DNA of 64,000 nucleotides from Maricaulis maris. Its GTDB lineage: Bacteria; Pseudomonadota; Alphaproteobacteria; Caulobacterales; Maricaulaceae. Every line of letters starts with the position of its first letter. Within the stretch, counting starts at the first letter, position 1. The stretch covers positions 3,039,501 through 3,103,500 of the forward strand of contig NZ_AP027270.1 in the NCBI RefSeq assembly GCF_036322705.1, in the 5' to 3' direction. The position numbers were made by a program, and so were the translations under genes. The notes beneath the pieces were generated by a model. It made no database searches and was not told where the DNA came from. It saw only the letters and a list, made by a program, of their open reading frames with translations. Shown piece by piece: positions 16,400-26,173 of this stretch.

Positions 16400-17224
16400 T
16401 TAGTCCGTCACCACATTCTGCATCGAATAGGCTCCGGCCGGCCGGCCTGTGCCGCCATTGGTCATCCAGCGCGCCGCTGCCAGCGCACCGCGGGCGAAGA
16501 TGGAGCGGTCCAGCGCTCGGTGAGAAATCGTGATTTCCTCGAGCTCAGAAAGGAAGCGGATCGCGTGCTCGCCGACCACGGCACCGCCGCGGCTGACGGC
16601 AAAACCGATCGAGCCGGACTGGCGCGGTCCGGTCATGCCTTCCCGGCTCCAGGTGGCGATATCCTCAAGGGTTTCGCCCCGCGTTTCAGCCGCAGCCCGG
16701 GCCAGCATCAGCGCCGTTCCCGAGGGAGCGTCGGCCTTGCGCTTGTGGTGGGTTTCGTGGATCTCGATATCCCAATCGGCGGCTGGCAGGCGCGCCGCCT
16801 CGCGCACCAAGGCTTCGGTCACGGCCACGCCGAGGGAGAAATTGCCGGCCATCAGGATCGGCAGCCGTGTCGCGCTCGCCGTCATCAGGGCCGCTTGCTT
16901 GCGATTGAAACCGGTTACGCCGGTCACCATCGCCGGGCCACCGAGGCTGGCCAGCCGCTCGGCCGCGGCAACGGTCATCGTGGGCAGGCTGGCATCGATC
17001 ACGATATCGGCGTCATGAACGGCCTGCTCAAGGGCGATTTCGGCCCGGCAGCCGATCGGATCACCGCCAAGCCAGGCGCCGATATCCTCACCGACGGCCG
17101 GTGAATCCGCACGCACAACGGCGCCGGCAAGGGTGAAGTCGGGATGGTCGAGAAGGGCGCGGCAGATCGCGCTGCCCAAGCGGCCGGTCGGTCCGAGTAC
17201 GGCGGTACGAATGGGAGCGGTCAA
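16400..17224 (-). CDS. dapB: 4-hydroxy-tetrahydrodipicolinate reductase
   Basis: NAD(P)H-dependent enzyme of lysine and diaminopimelate synthesis. The 274-residue protein has the nucleotide-binding loop GPTGRLG (11-17) and the catalytic block HETHHKRKADAPSGTA, in which His159, His160 and Lys163 match the E. coli numbering exactly. The start is a TTG at 17224 with GGAGG six bases upstream; it overlaps the TGA of the upstream membrane gene as TTGA, so the two are translationally coupled. A longer frame to 17347 lies within the upstream gene. Confidence 0.94.
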   Translation of the reverse strand: MTAPIRTAVLGPTGRLGSAICRALLDHPDFTLAGAVVRADSPAVGEDIGAWLGGDPIGCRAEIALEQAVHDADIVIDASLPTMTVAAAERLASLGGPAMVTGVTGFNRKQAALMTASATRLPILMAGNFSLGVAVTEALVREAARLPAADWDIEIHETHHKRKADAPSGTALMLARAAAETRGETLEDIATWSREGMTGPRQSGSIGFAVSRGGAVVGEHAIRFLSELEEITISHRALDRSIFARGALAAARWMTNGGTGRPAGAYSMQNVVTD

Positions 17225-18297
17225 ACCGGTCCTCCAGTCACAAGTTGATCGGCCACCTTCTCGAAGATGTAAGAGGCGACAATCGGCAAGACAGGCAGAA
17301 GGATATAGAGCGAGAAGCGCGTGGCCAGTCCGCCCGACAGCGGCCATTCGGAACGATTGGCGACCCAGATTTCATAATCGGTCAGACCGGCCAGCGCAGC
17401 AGACGCGCTGTCATCGCCAGCCAGGGCCCGCTCGCGAACAAGGGCCATTTCCTCATGGATTCGTTCCAGCTCGGCCGATTTGGCTGCACAGATCTTGCGA
17501 TGAACCGGATTGAGCGTGCTGGTCAGGATGAACACCCCGCCGACCGCCGTCGCGAGAATGGTCGGGATGGCGATCCAGAGCTGATCCGGACTGAGCATGA
17601 ACAAGAGGAGGATCGCCGACATGAGCAACCATGACCGCGCGGCCCGGATGCCGATCCGTCCGAATACGGTCAGCCGGTCGAGGTGGAACAGGTCGATCAC
17701 CAGATGATCAGCAACCAGCGCCTTGATCTCGCGACTGCGCCGCGAGACATCCATACCGGCCCGAAATCCGGTTCCGAACAGGGGTGGCGATATGATCAGG
17801 AACCAGAGCCCGACAGAGTCGAGATACCCCATGAGGGTTTGCCCATCCGAGTACATCAGCCAGAAATTGAAGGCGATGCCGAAGATGAAGCCGATCCAGA
17901 ACAGCCGGTGATACCGGGCGCGCCAGGCGATCGGGATGCCCTTGGCCAGATTTCTTGCCGTGTCTGCGCTCGGTTCCGGCAGGGCCGCAATCAGGGCATC
18001 GACCTCGGGTTCCCAGCGGTCCTTGCCACTTCCCTCAAAAGCGATCGCTGTCGTCAGTAGCAGCGACAGGACAAAGGCGATCCAGTTGACCTGGTGACTG
18101 ACCCATACCCCGTCAGCATTGAGATAGATGAAGGGAGGGGACTGGGTCAGCTGGGCAATAAGGATATAGAGCCCGTAGATCAGCCCGAAGATTACCAGGC
18201 TGGTTCCGATACTGCCCAGTGGTGAGCGCTGAAAGAGTGTGTATTCCAGACTTTCGAAACGGTCTTCCGGCCCGTCGGGCTGATCGATATGGGTCAC
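17221..18297 (-). CDS. Hypothetical multi-helix membrane protein
   Basis: A 358-residue protein with about six transmembrane helices: GTSLVIFGLIYGLYILIAQL (33-52), WIAFVLSLLLTTAIAF (72-87), a pair near 132-170, a pair near 222-260, and a C-terminal one near 335-350. Two cytoplasmic segments follow (EVDALIAALPEPSADTARN and a helical stretch around AAKSAELERIHEEMALVRER). No family is recognised. It overlaps dapB by 4 bp and lies downstream of dnaJ (86-bp gap), so it may be read from the chaperone operon. Confidence 0.72.
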   Translation of the reverse strand: MTHIDQPDGPEDRFESLEYTLFQRSPLGSIGTSLVIFGLIYGLYILIAQLTQSPPFIYLNADGVWVSHQVNWIAFVLSLLLTTAIAFEGSGKDRWEPEVDALIAALPEPSADTARNLAKGIPIAWRARYHRLFWIGFIFGIAFNFWLMYSDGQTLMGYLDSVGLWFLIISPPLFGTGFRAGMDVSRRSREIKALVADHLVIDLFHLDRLTVFGRIGIRAARSWLLMSAILLLFMLSPDQLWIAIPTILATAVGGVFILTSTLNPVHRKICAAKSAELERIHEEMALVRERALAGDDSASAALAGLTDYEIWVANRSEWPLSGGLATRFSLYILLPVLPIVASYIFEKVADQLVTGGPV

Positions 18298-18383
18298 GCG
18301 CAGCCCCTCTGAGTGCCAGTCGACATCCTGACAGAACTCTAGTCTGCCTCCTCAGGGCATGTCACGTCATGTGTGGAGCCGGA

Positions 18384-19571
18384 TCAGCCGGCGTTGGGCC
18401 GACCGTCATCCGTCGTGACGTCATCCCAGAACTGTTTGACCTTGTTGAAGAAGCCGGCGCTGTCCGGGTTGCAGTTGTCACCCGACAGTTCGCAGAATTC
18501 GCGCAGAAGTTCTTTCTGGCGTTCGCTGAGATTGCGCGGGGTCTCGACGAAGAGCTCGACGATCATGTCACCACGAGGGCCGCCGCGCAGTCGGGGCATG
18601 CCCTTGCCGCGCATCCGCATGCGTTTGCCGGTCTGTGCGCCTTCGGCGATCTTCATCTCCGCCTTGCCGCCTTCAATGGTCGGGACCTGGATCGAGCATC
18701 CCATGGCCGCCTGGACCATTGAAGCCGGCGTCCGGCAATAGAGATTGGGTCCGTCGCGTTCGAAAATCTCGTGCGCCCGCACCGAAATGAAGATGTAGAG
18801 GTCGCCGCGCGGTCCGCCTCGGGCGCCGGCTTCGCCTTCACCGGCGAGACGGATCCGGGTGCCGTCTTCGACACCGGCGGGAATTGTAACGTTCAACGTG
18901 CGGGTCTTGCGCACGCGACCGACGCCGTCGCAGTCCTGGCACGGGGTCTTCACATACTGGCCGCGACCGCCGCATTGCGGGCAGGTCTGCTCCATGGTGA
19001 AGAAGCCTTGGGATCGGCGGATACGCCCGGCCCCTTGGCAGGTCCCGCAAGTCTCCAGGTCGGTTCCCGGTTCATTGCCTTGTCCGTCGCAGCGTTCGCA
19101 GTGCATGGCGGTCGGGACCTGGATTGTCTCGTCCTTGCCGTTGAAGGCATCCTCCAGCGAGATCTCCATGTCGAAACGGAGATCAGCACCGCGCGCCGGA
19201 CCGGACCGGGCGCGGCCCCCACGGCGCCCCCCCATGCCGCCACCCATATTGAAGGCGTCGCCAAAGACCTGTTCGAAAATGTCGGCAAAATCAGCTGCCC
19301 CAGCGCCAGCGCCAAAGGGTCCCTGGCCGCCGCCCATGCCACCCTGCTCGAAGGCGGCATGGCCCATGCGGTCATAGGCGGCGCGTTTGTCAGGGTCTGA
19401 CAGGACCGAATACGCCTCGCCGACTTCCTTGAACTGGGCCTCGGCCTCGGCATCGCCCGGATTGCGGTCCGGGTGGAATTTCATCGCCTGTTTGCGATAG
19501 GCGGTCTTGAGTGTTTTCTCGTCCGCGGTCTTCTCGACACCGAGGATCTCGTAAAAATCACGCTTGCTCAT
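18384..19571 (-). CDS. dnaJ: DnaJ chaperone (Hsp40)
   Basis: Co-chaperone that delivers substrates to DnaK and stimulates its ATPase. All class I parts are present in 395 residues: J domain with HPD at 33-35, Gly/Phe-rich linker (about 76-128), four CxxCxGxG zinc repeats (Cys158/161, 175/178, 197/200, 211/214) and the C-terminal substrate domain. Its ATG overlaps the TAA of the upstream FkbM gene by one base (TAATG), so translation is coupled to that gene and not to dnaK directly. Confidence 0.97.
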   Translation of the reverse strand: MSKRDFYEILGVEKTADEKTLKTAYRKQAMKFHPDRNPGDAEAEAQFKEVGEAYSVLSDPDKRAAYDRMGHAAFEQGGMGGGQGPFGAGAGAADFADIFEQVFGDAFNMGGGMGGRRGGRARSGPARGADLRFDMEISLEDAFNGKDETIQVPTAMHCERCDGQGNEPGTDLETCGTCQGAGRIRRSQGFFTMEQTCPQCGGRGQYVKTPCQDCDGVGRVRKTRTLNVTIPAGVEDGTRIRLAGEGEAGARGGPRGDLYIFISVRAHEIFERDGPNLYCRTPASMVQAAMGCSIQVPTIEGGKAEMKIAEGAQTGKRMRMRGKGMPRLRGGPRGDMIVELFVETPRNLSERQKELLREFCELSGDNCNPDSAGFFNKVKQFWDDVTTDDGRPNAG

Positions 19572-20437
19572 TACTGGTCACCTGGCGGCAGGACGAGAAC
19601 CGCGTTCTGCCGCATTTGCTGGGCCACCTCGTAGCCGTGTTCAAGACAGAGACCGGCGGCGCCATCAGTGATGGCGGCTTCATGCCGCGTCTCGAGGAGA
19701 ATCATGGTCGGCCAGAGAGATCGCGGTGAGTCCGCGAAGAAGCCGTTAAGGACGGGCTCCTCGAAGCCCTCAATATCCATTTTCATGACGTCGACGCGAT
19801 TCACACCGGCTTCGGCCAGCGCCGATTTCAGCGGACGCAGGCGGATCGTGTCACCGGTTTCGCTGCCGCTGGCCACATGGACCTCGCCGCGATTGGTTGA
19901 AGACTGAACCATGGCACCCTCGCCCTCCTCAGCGCCGAGCGCATAGGGCAAAACTGTCACAGCGGTAGCCTTGGACACCCCGAGATTGAATTCGAGCCTG
20001 CGCCGGTTCTCGATGTCAGGCTCGATTGCAATCGCCTTGACCGGACGTTTCTGGGCGGCTCCATCGGCCAGCACAGACAGTGTATAAAGACCGGCATTGG
20101 CGCCGGCATCGACGAAGACGAAGGTTTCGCCGGCCGGTTTGGATGCCATCGCCAGGCGGATGGCCCGACGCTCGGCGCTGTCCCAACTCTTCGATCCCGC
20201 AAAGACGCGTTTCTCGCAGCGATTGTCCCGCAGGTGGACCCGCGCGTACTGGCCGGGGAAGACCTCGATGTCGGCGATCTCGCGACCACCCGACATCAGG
20301 GCCCGGCGCACAACGGATTCCGCCCCGCGACGCAGCGCATCGCCCGGCATGGCCGATGGCAATCGACGAAAGTGCTCTGCCAGAGGCGAAAGCGAGAACG
20401 CTCCGAACGGAGCAGTCAGGGGATCGGGACGGGTCAT
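19571..20437 (-). CDS. FkbM-family SAM methyltransferase
   Basis: A 288-residue methyltransferase of the FkbM type. The SAM-binding core runs from ETFVFVDAGANAGLYTLSV (motif I, about residues 104-122) through AIAIEPDIENRRRLEFNL (motif II) to VDVMKMDIEGFEEPVLNG (motif III/IV with the family KMDIEG hallmark near 219-224). FkbM enzymes methylate hydroxyls of sugars, lipids or polyketides; the substrate here is unknown. It sits between dnaK and dnaJ, which are normally adjacent, behind an 11-bp hairpin, and its stop overlaps the dnaJ start. Confidence 0.92.
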   Translation of the reverse strand: MTRPDPLTAPFGAFSLSPLAEHFRRLPSAMPGDALRRGAESVVRRALMSGGREIADIEVFPGQYARVHLRDNRCEKRVFAGSKSWDSAERRAIRLAMASKPAGETFVFVDAGANAGLYTLSVLADGAAQKRPVKAIAIEPDIENRRRLEFNLGVSKATAVTVLPYALGAEEGEGAMVQSSTNRGEVHVASGSETGDTIRLRPLKSALAEAGVNRVDVMKMDIEGFEEPVLNGFFADSPRSLWPTMILLETRHEAAITDGAAGLCLEHGYEVAQQMRQNAVLVLPPGDQ

Positions 20438-20455
20438 CGCGGGGCTCAGGGCTGA

Positions 20456-20482
20456 GCCGGGAGAGCCTGGAGCTCTCCCGGC
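20456..20482 (-). promoter_or_regulatory. Perfect 11-bp hairpin between dnaK and FkbM gene
   Basis: GCCGGGAGAGC (20456-20466) and GCTCTCCCGGC (20472-20482) pair perfectly around a 5-base loop. It starts 12 bases after the dnaK stop and ends 18 bases before the FkbM ATG. No T-run follows on the minus strand, so partial termination, mRNA processing or 3'-end protection of dnaK mRNA are all possible. Confidence 0.65.
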
Positions 20483-20494
20483 AAAAACCGGACC

Positions 20495-22405
<1,911 letters not shown>

Positions 22406-22483
22406 TGATCGTCTCTCCGTTTTTTTCCAAGCGGGACAGGCCCGGCGAATGCACGGCCTCCAGAAGAAGCACCTTGCACCCCG

Positions 22484-22536
22484 ATGACCGTCCCCTTCGG
22501 GATCGTCATTGATGATACCGGTGTGCCGACACCGGC
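22484..22536 (-). promoter_or_regulatory. Two hairpins in the dnaK leader
   Basis: On the dnaK transcript, CCGGTGT-CGGC-ACACCGG (22536-22519) is a perfect 7-bp stem with a 4-base loop. Next, 22509-22484 forms ATGAC/GTCAT and TCCC/GGGA arms around a CTTC-side loop, with an internal mismatch and one wobble pair. Together they occupy the middle of a leader of about 165 bases. This region (22406-22751) holds no gene that I can support. Confidence 0.45.
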
Positions 22537-22575
22537 TTTGGTTCAATCCACAGGGTCAAACCCTGCGCTTGAGGG

Positions 22576-22606
22576 CGATTTAGGGAGGCGCGACGGGGAG
22601 CGCAAG
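22576..22606 (-). promoter_or_regulatory. Putative sigma-32 promoter of dnaK
   Basis: On the minus strand CTTGCG (22606-22601), 16 bases and CCTAAATCG (22584-22576) fit the alphaproteobacterial heat-shock consensus (CTTGAC, N16-18, CYTATNTNNG) at most key positions. Transcription would start near 22570, giving a leader of about 165 bases that contains the two hairpins described separately. Confidence 0.5.
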
Positions 22607-22751
22607 GCCTGTCTCAGGCGTATCGCATGTGCGCCATACGTATTTGATATGATTCAGGCGGTGTGGGGTGCCGGGCATTCGCTTGATTGGTTTGCAGACG
22701 GATCGCACGGATCGGCTGGTCAGCACGGACCGGTCGCCCCATCTTGTGGCC

Positions 22752-23390
22752 ATGAGCGATGTTTTTTCGATGCCCGAGGGCTTTCGTCTCCTGCCCGGCC
22801 GCCTGTCCCGGACTGAGCAGGCCGGATTGATCGACGCGGTGGTCTCAGCGCGGCAGGCGGCTCCCTTCTGGCGGCCGACCATGCCGCGGACCGGACAGCC
22901 TCTCTCGGTGACCATGACCAACTTCGGATCGCTGGGCTGGGTGACCGACAAGGAAAAAGGGTATCGCTACGAGCCGCTCCACCCGGAGACGGGCGAGCCC
23001 TGGCCCGCAATGCCGCCGCTGCTCAGCGAGCTCTGGCAGGAGCTGGCTGACTATCCGGCCGCGGCTGAAGCCTGCCTGGTCAACTGGTATGCGCCCGGCT
23101 GCAAAATGGGGATGCATATCGACTGGGACGAGGAGGCGACAGATGCCGCCGTGATCTCGATCTCGCTCGGCGACAAGGCGCGGTTTCGAATTGGCGGACC
23201 AAAGCGGGGCGGCAAAACCGCGTCGATGGTGGTGTCCTCCGGCGATGTGATCGTGCTCGGTGGCGCGGCGCGGCGCTGCTACCACGGGGTTGACCGTATC
23301 TATCCCGGAACCTCGACTTTGCTTGATGACGAACGGTTCCCGGGAGGTGGCCGGATCAATTTGACCATGCGTCGGGTCAGGCTGCCCTAG
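22752..23390 (+). CDS. alkB: AlkB-type alkylated-DNA dioxygenase
   Basis: Fe(II)/2-oxoglutarate dioxygenase expected to repair N1-methyladenine and N3-methylcytosine. In 212 residues the iron ligands His122 and Asp124 (MHIDWDE) and His178 (CYHGVDR), the 2-oxoglutarate-binding Arg201 and second Arg207 (GGRINLTMRR), and the NWYAPGCKMG nucleotide-recognition strand are all visible. The start MSDVFSMPEG at 22752 is divergent from dnaK by about 350 bp; no strong ribosome binding site precedes it. It is probably monocistronic. Confidence 0.93.
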   Translation: MSDVFSMPEGFRLLPGRLSRTEQAGLIDAVVSARQAAPFWRPTMPRTGQPLSVTMTNFGSLGWVTDKEKGYRYEPLHPETGEPWPAMPPLLSELWQELADYPAAAEACLVNWYAPGCKMGMHIDWDEEATDAAVISISLGDKARFRIGGPKRGGKTASMVVSSGDVIVLGGAARRCYHGVDRIYPGTSTLLDDERFPGGGRINLTMRRVRLP

Positions 23391-23539
23391 GCGATCTTTC
23401 TTGAAGGCCGGCGGAACTTGATTGCCGGATTGCAATGCGGGCGCCATGTCCGGAACATGACCTGTGTGTCATCTTGCAATCATTCGCCCGAACGGCCCTC
23501 GGGGTCTGTCCGTGGTGAATTTGCATGGAGGTTTTCATC

Positions 23540-23887
23540 ATGAAAACCCTGCTCCTTGTCTCCGCCATCGCAGTTTTTGGTCTCACCGCCTGTAGCGCGA
23601 CGACCCGCAACGCCGCTGCCGGTGGCGCGATCGGTGCTGCGGCTGGCGCAGTCATCGGCAATAATACCGGCTCCGGTGATGCCCAGACAGGTGCGATTAT
23701 CGGCGGTGTCGTCGGTGCGGCTGCCGGGGCCTATACCGGCTGCCGCGAAGACGGTGGCTGTCGCTGGACCGGCAATGATAATAGCCAGTCCGAGCTCTAC
23801 TATGACAATCGCGCGGGTCGCGAATACTATGTCAACAGCCGGGACGGCTGCACCTATTGGCGAAATGGTGATCGCCGCAGCTGCTAG
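23540..23887 (+). CDS. Glycine-zipper lipoprotein
   Basis: A 115-residue predicted lipoprotein with signal peptide ending in LTAC. The mature N-terminal half is a glycine zipper (AAAGGAIGAAAGAVIGNNTG and GAIIGGVVGAAAGAYTG, about 29-66), a membrane-inserting helical hairpin typical of Rick17kDa/OmpA-linked outer-membrane lipoproteins. The C-terminal half is polar, with aromatic residues and four Cys (CREDGGC, DGCTYW, RRSC), likely disulfide-bonded. ATG 23540 has GGAGG eight bases upstream, so the ATG at 23525 is rejected. Function unknown; envelope integrity is the usual guess for the family. Confidence 0.8.
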   Translation: MKTLLLVSAIAVFGLTACSATTRNAAAGGAIGAAAGAVIGNNTGSGDAQTGAIIGGVVGAAAGAYTGCREDGGCRWTGNDNSQSELYYDNRAGREYYVNSRDGCTYWRNGDRRSC

Positions 23888-23905
23888 GTCCGGAGCGCCG
23901 GGTGA

Positions 23906-25432
23906 TCAGGCCTGCCCTTGTGTCTCGCCCAGGTTTCCCTCGTCATCCGGCATGAAGTTCATCGCGGTCATGGGGAGGGAGCGGCCATTGGCCTGAACGA
24001 TCCGGACATGCTTGCGGCCAAGCCGTCGGGGTTCCGGAACGCCGCAGGAATGGGCGATCATCTCGACCTGTTTGCGGATGGTCCTTGCATATTCGGCAAC
24101 CCGCTCGGCCTTGTCCTTCACGACGAGGCCGCGCTGCAGGGATTTCTTGTGCGTCGTGACCCCGGTCGGACAGGTGTTCTTGTGGCATTTGAGGGCCTGG
24201 ATGCAGCCCAGTGAGAACATGAAACCGCGGCCGCACTGGATGAAGTCAGCACCGGCGGCAAGGGCCCAGGCGACGGCGCCCGGAATAAGCAGCTTGCCCG
24301 AGGCCACGACCCGGATCCGCCCCTTGAGCCCGTAGCGTTCGAGAATACTCACCACGATTGGCAGGCTCTCCCGGATTGTCAGGCCGACATTGTCCATCAG
24401 GGCCATTGGCGCGGCTCCGGTACCGCCATCTCCGCTGTCGATGGTGAAGAAGTCCGGCGCGCTCTCGGGGCCGCGTTTGGTGATTTCAAGGCAAAGCTCC
24501 TCGATCCATCCATAGGCACCGATAACGGCCTTGCAGCCGACCGGCTTGCCGGTGACCTCGCGGATGTGGGCGACCATGTCGAGCAGACCGCCGATATCAT
24601 CGAATTCCGGGTGACGGTTCGGGGAAATCGAGGCCTGACCGACCGGAATGCCGCGAATGGCCGCGATTTCCCTGGTCACTTTCTCGGCTGGCAGGATCCC
24701 ACCCTTGCCGGGCTTGGCCCCCTGCGAGAGCTTGAGTTCGAACATGCGAACCTGTTCGTGGGCGGCCAGCTGGCGGAGCTTTTCATCGGACAGCCCGCCT
24801 TCGTCATTGCGGACACCGTATTTGGCCGTGCCGATCTGGAAGACGATGTCGCATCCGCCCTCGAGGTGCATCGGCGATAGTCCACCCTCGCCGGTATTCA
24901 TCCAGATGCCGGCCTTGGCAGCGCCCCGCGACAGGGCGCGCACGGCCGGTTTGGACAGGGCGCCATAGCTCATGCCGGAAATATTGAAGAAAGACGGCGC
25001 GTCGTAGGGGGTTCGGGCATGCGGACCGATCCGCATGACTTCGCTGTCGGCCGCGTGGTCATCCAGCAACGGAAAGGGGCAGTTCACGAAAATCGCCGTG
25101 CCCGGCTTGTCCATCGGTTTGGTGGACCCGAACGGGATCGTGTCACCCTTGCCCTCTGAAGAGCGGTAGACCCAGTCACGCTCGGCCCGGTTGAACGGCA
25201 ATTCCTCGCGGTCCATCGCGAAGAAATACTGTCGGAAGAATTCCCCCAGCGTGGAGAAGAGCGAGCGGAAACGGCCGAATAGCGGGTAATTGCGGCGAAT
25301 GGCATCGCGGGTCTGGGCCATATCGGCCGCAACCAGGAACAGGCTGATGAGAACGGCCAGTCCGACAGCCAGTATGAAGACCTGCGTGAGGATGCTCATC
25401 GCATCCATCGCCCATCCCGGTAACATCGTCAT
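23906..25432 (-). CDS. Membrane-anchored FMN glutamate-synthase-like protein
   Basis: A 508-residue protein with one N-terminal helix (ILTQVFILAVGLAVLISLFL) followed by the FMN-binding, synthase part of glutamate synthase: SFFNISGMSYGALSKPAVRAL, GKGGILPAEKVT, a TIDSGDGGTGAAPMAL flavin-site loop and a CIQALKCHKNTCPTG block with Cys spacing C-x5-C-x4-C, as for the GltB [3Fe-4S] cluster. It lacks the amidotransferase domain of GltB, so it cannot use glutamine by the usual route; members are annotated FMN-binding glutamate synthase family and the true reaction is unclear. ATG 25432 has AGGAG six bases upstream. Confidence 0.9.
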   Translation of the reverse strand: MTMLPGWAMDAMSILTQVFILAVGLAVLISLFLVAADMAQTRDAIRRNYPLFGRFRSLFSTLGEFFRQYFFAMDREELPFNRAERDWVYRSSEGKGDTIPFGSTKPMDKPGTAIFVNCPFPLLDDHAADSEVMRIGPHARTPYDAPSFFNISGMSYGALSKPAVRALSRGAAKAGIWMNTGEGGLSPMHLEGGCDIVFQIGTAKYGVRNDEGGLSDEKLRQLAAHEQVRMFELKLSQGAKPGKGGILPAEKVTREIAAIRGIPVGQASISPNRHPEFDDIGGLLDMVAHIREVTGKPVGCKAVIGAYGWIEELCLEITKRGPESAPDFFTIDSGDGGTGAAPMALMDNVGLTIRESLPIVVSILERYGLKGRIRVVASGKLLIPGAVAWALAAGADFIQCGRGFMFSLGCIQALKCHKNTCPTGVTTHKKSLQRGLVVKDKAERVAEYARTIRKQVEMIAHSCGVPEPRRLGRKHVRIVQANGRSLPMTAMNFMPDDEGNLGETQGQA

Positions 25433-25536
25433 AGCGCTCTCCTGCACGTACAGAGGTCATCATGGCCCGGCTTGGACCTTGATGCGAGCCTTCACTGGGG
25501 CCCTTGCCGCACGTGTGATGAGCTGTGAGGGCCGTG

Positions 25537-26166
25537 TCAGGCCTTCACGTCGACGGAGCCACCGCTATCCGCGCTGCCTGCGGCCGGTCCGGAAGAGACG
25601 GCGACCATGGCCGCTCGCAGGGTACGATCGGCGATCACGAAGCCGGTCTGCATGACCGCGGCGATCTTGCCGGCCGCCTGATCCGACGGGATTTGGGCGA
25701 CGGCCTGGTGTTTGTGAGGGTCGAAGGTATCGCCCGGTTGCGGGTCGACCTTGCGCACGCCGTGGCGTTCCATTTTCGACACCATGGCCTTCTCGGTCAT
25801 GGCAACACCGTCGATCAGGTTCCTGACCCCATCCGGCACGTCCGCAAGGGCCGCCTCATCAAAGGCGCCGACAGCCCGGGACAGGTTGTCGGACACGTCG
25901 AGCATGTCCTTGGCAAAGCTGGACACGGCATAGCTACGGGCGTCCGCGACGTCGCGTTCGGCGCGGCGGCGGGTATTCTCGGCTTCGGCGAGCGCGCGCA
26001 GCAGCTTGTCGCGCATGGAATCCAGTTCCGCCGTCAGCTTGAGAACCGGATCGAGTTCGGTCTCGGCTTCCGGGGTCGCTTCGCTCTGCGCCTCGTCCTC
26101 TGGCTGGACGGTGTCGTCCTGCGGGGCTTCGGTTTCGTCGTGCGGCTTGTTCTCTGTGTCGCTCAT
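25537..26166 (-). CDS. grpE: GrpE nucleotide exchange factor
   Basis: Exchange factor that releases ADP from DnaK. In 209 residues there is an acidic, disordered N-terminus (about 1-45), a long coiled-coil helix (LKLTAELDSMRDKLLRALAEAENTRRRAERDV) and the C-terminal beta domain with the signature HKHQAVAQIPSDQAAGKIAAVMQTGFVIADRTLR. Met 26166 is the start; the frame above it runs into hrcA. It lies only 7 bp downstream of hrcA and is surely co-transcribed, so HrcA, DnaK and GrpE levels should be linked. Confidence 0.96.
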   Translation of the reverse strand: MSDTENKPHDETEAPQDDTVQPEDEAQSEATPEAETELDPVLKLTAELDSMRDKLLRALAEAENTRRRAERDVADARSYAVSSFAKDMLDVSDNLSRAVGAFDEAALADVPDGVRNLIDGVAMTEKAMVSKMERHGVRKVDPQPGDTFDPHKHQAVAQIPSDQAAGKIAAVMQTGFVIADRTLRAAMVAVSSGPAAGSADSGGSVDVKA

Positions 26167-26173
26167 TTTGTCT

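Noticed and set aside
22484-22816. A 110-codon plus-strand frame in the dnaK leader region
   Set aside because: No ribosome binding site or family similarity, and it runs into alkB in another frame.
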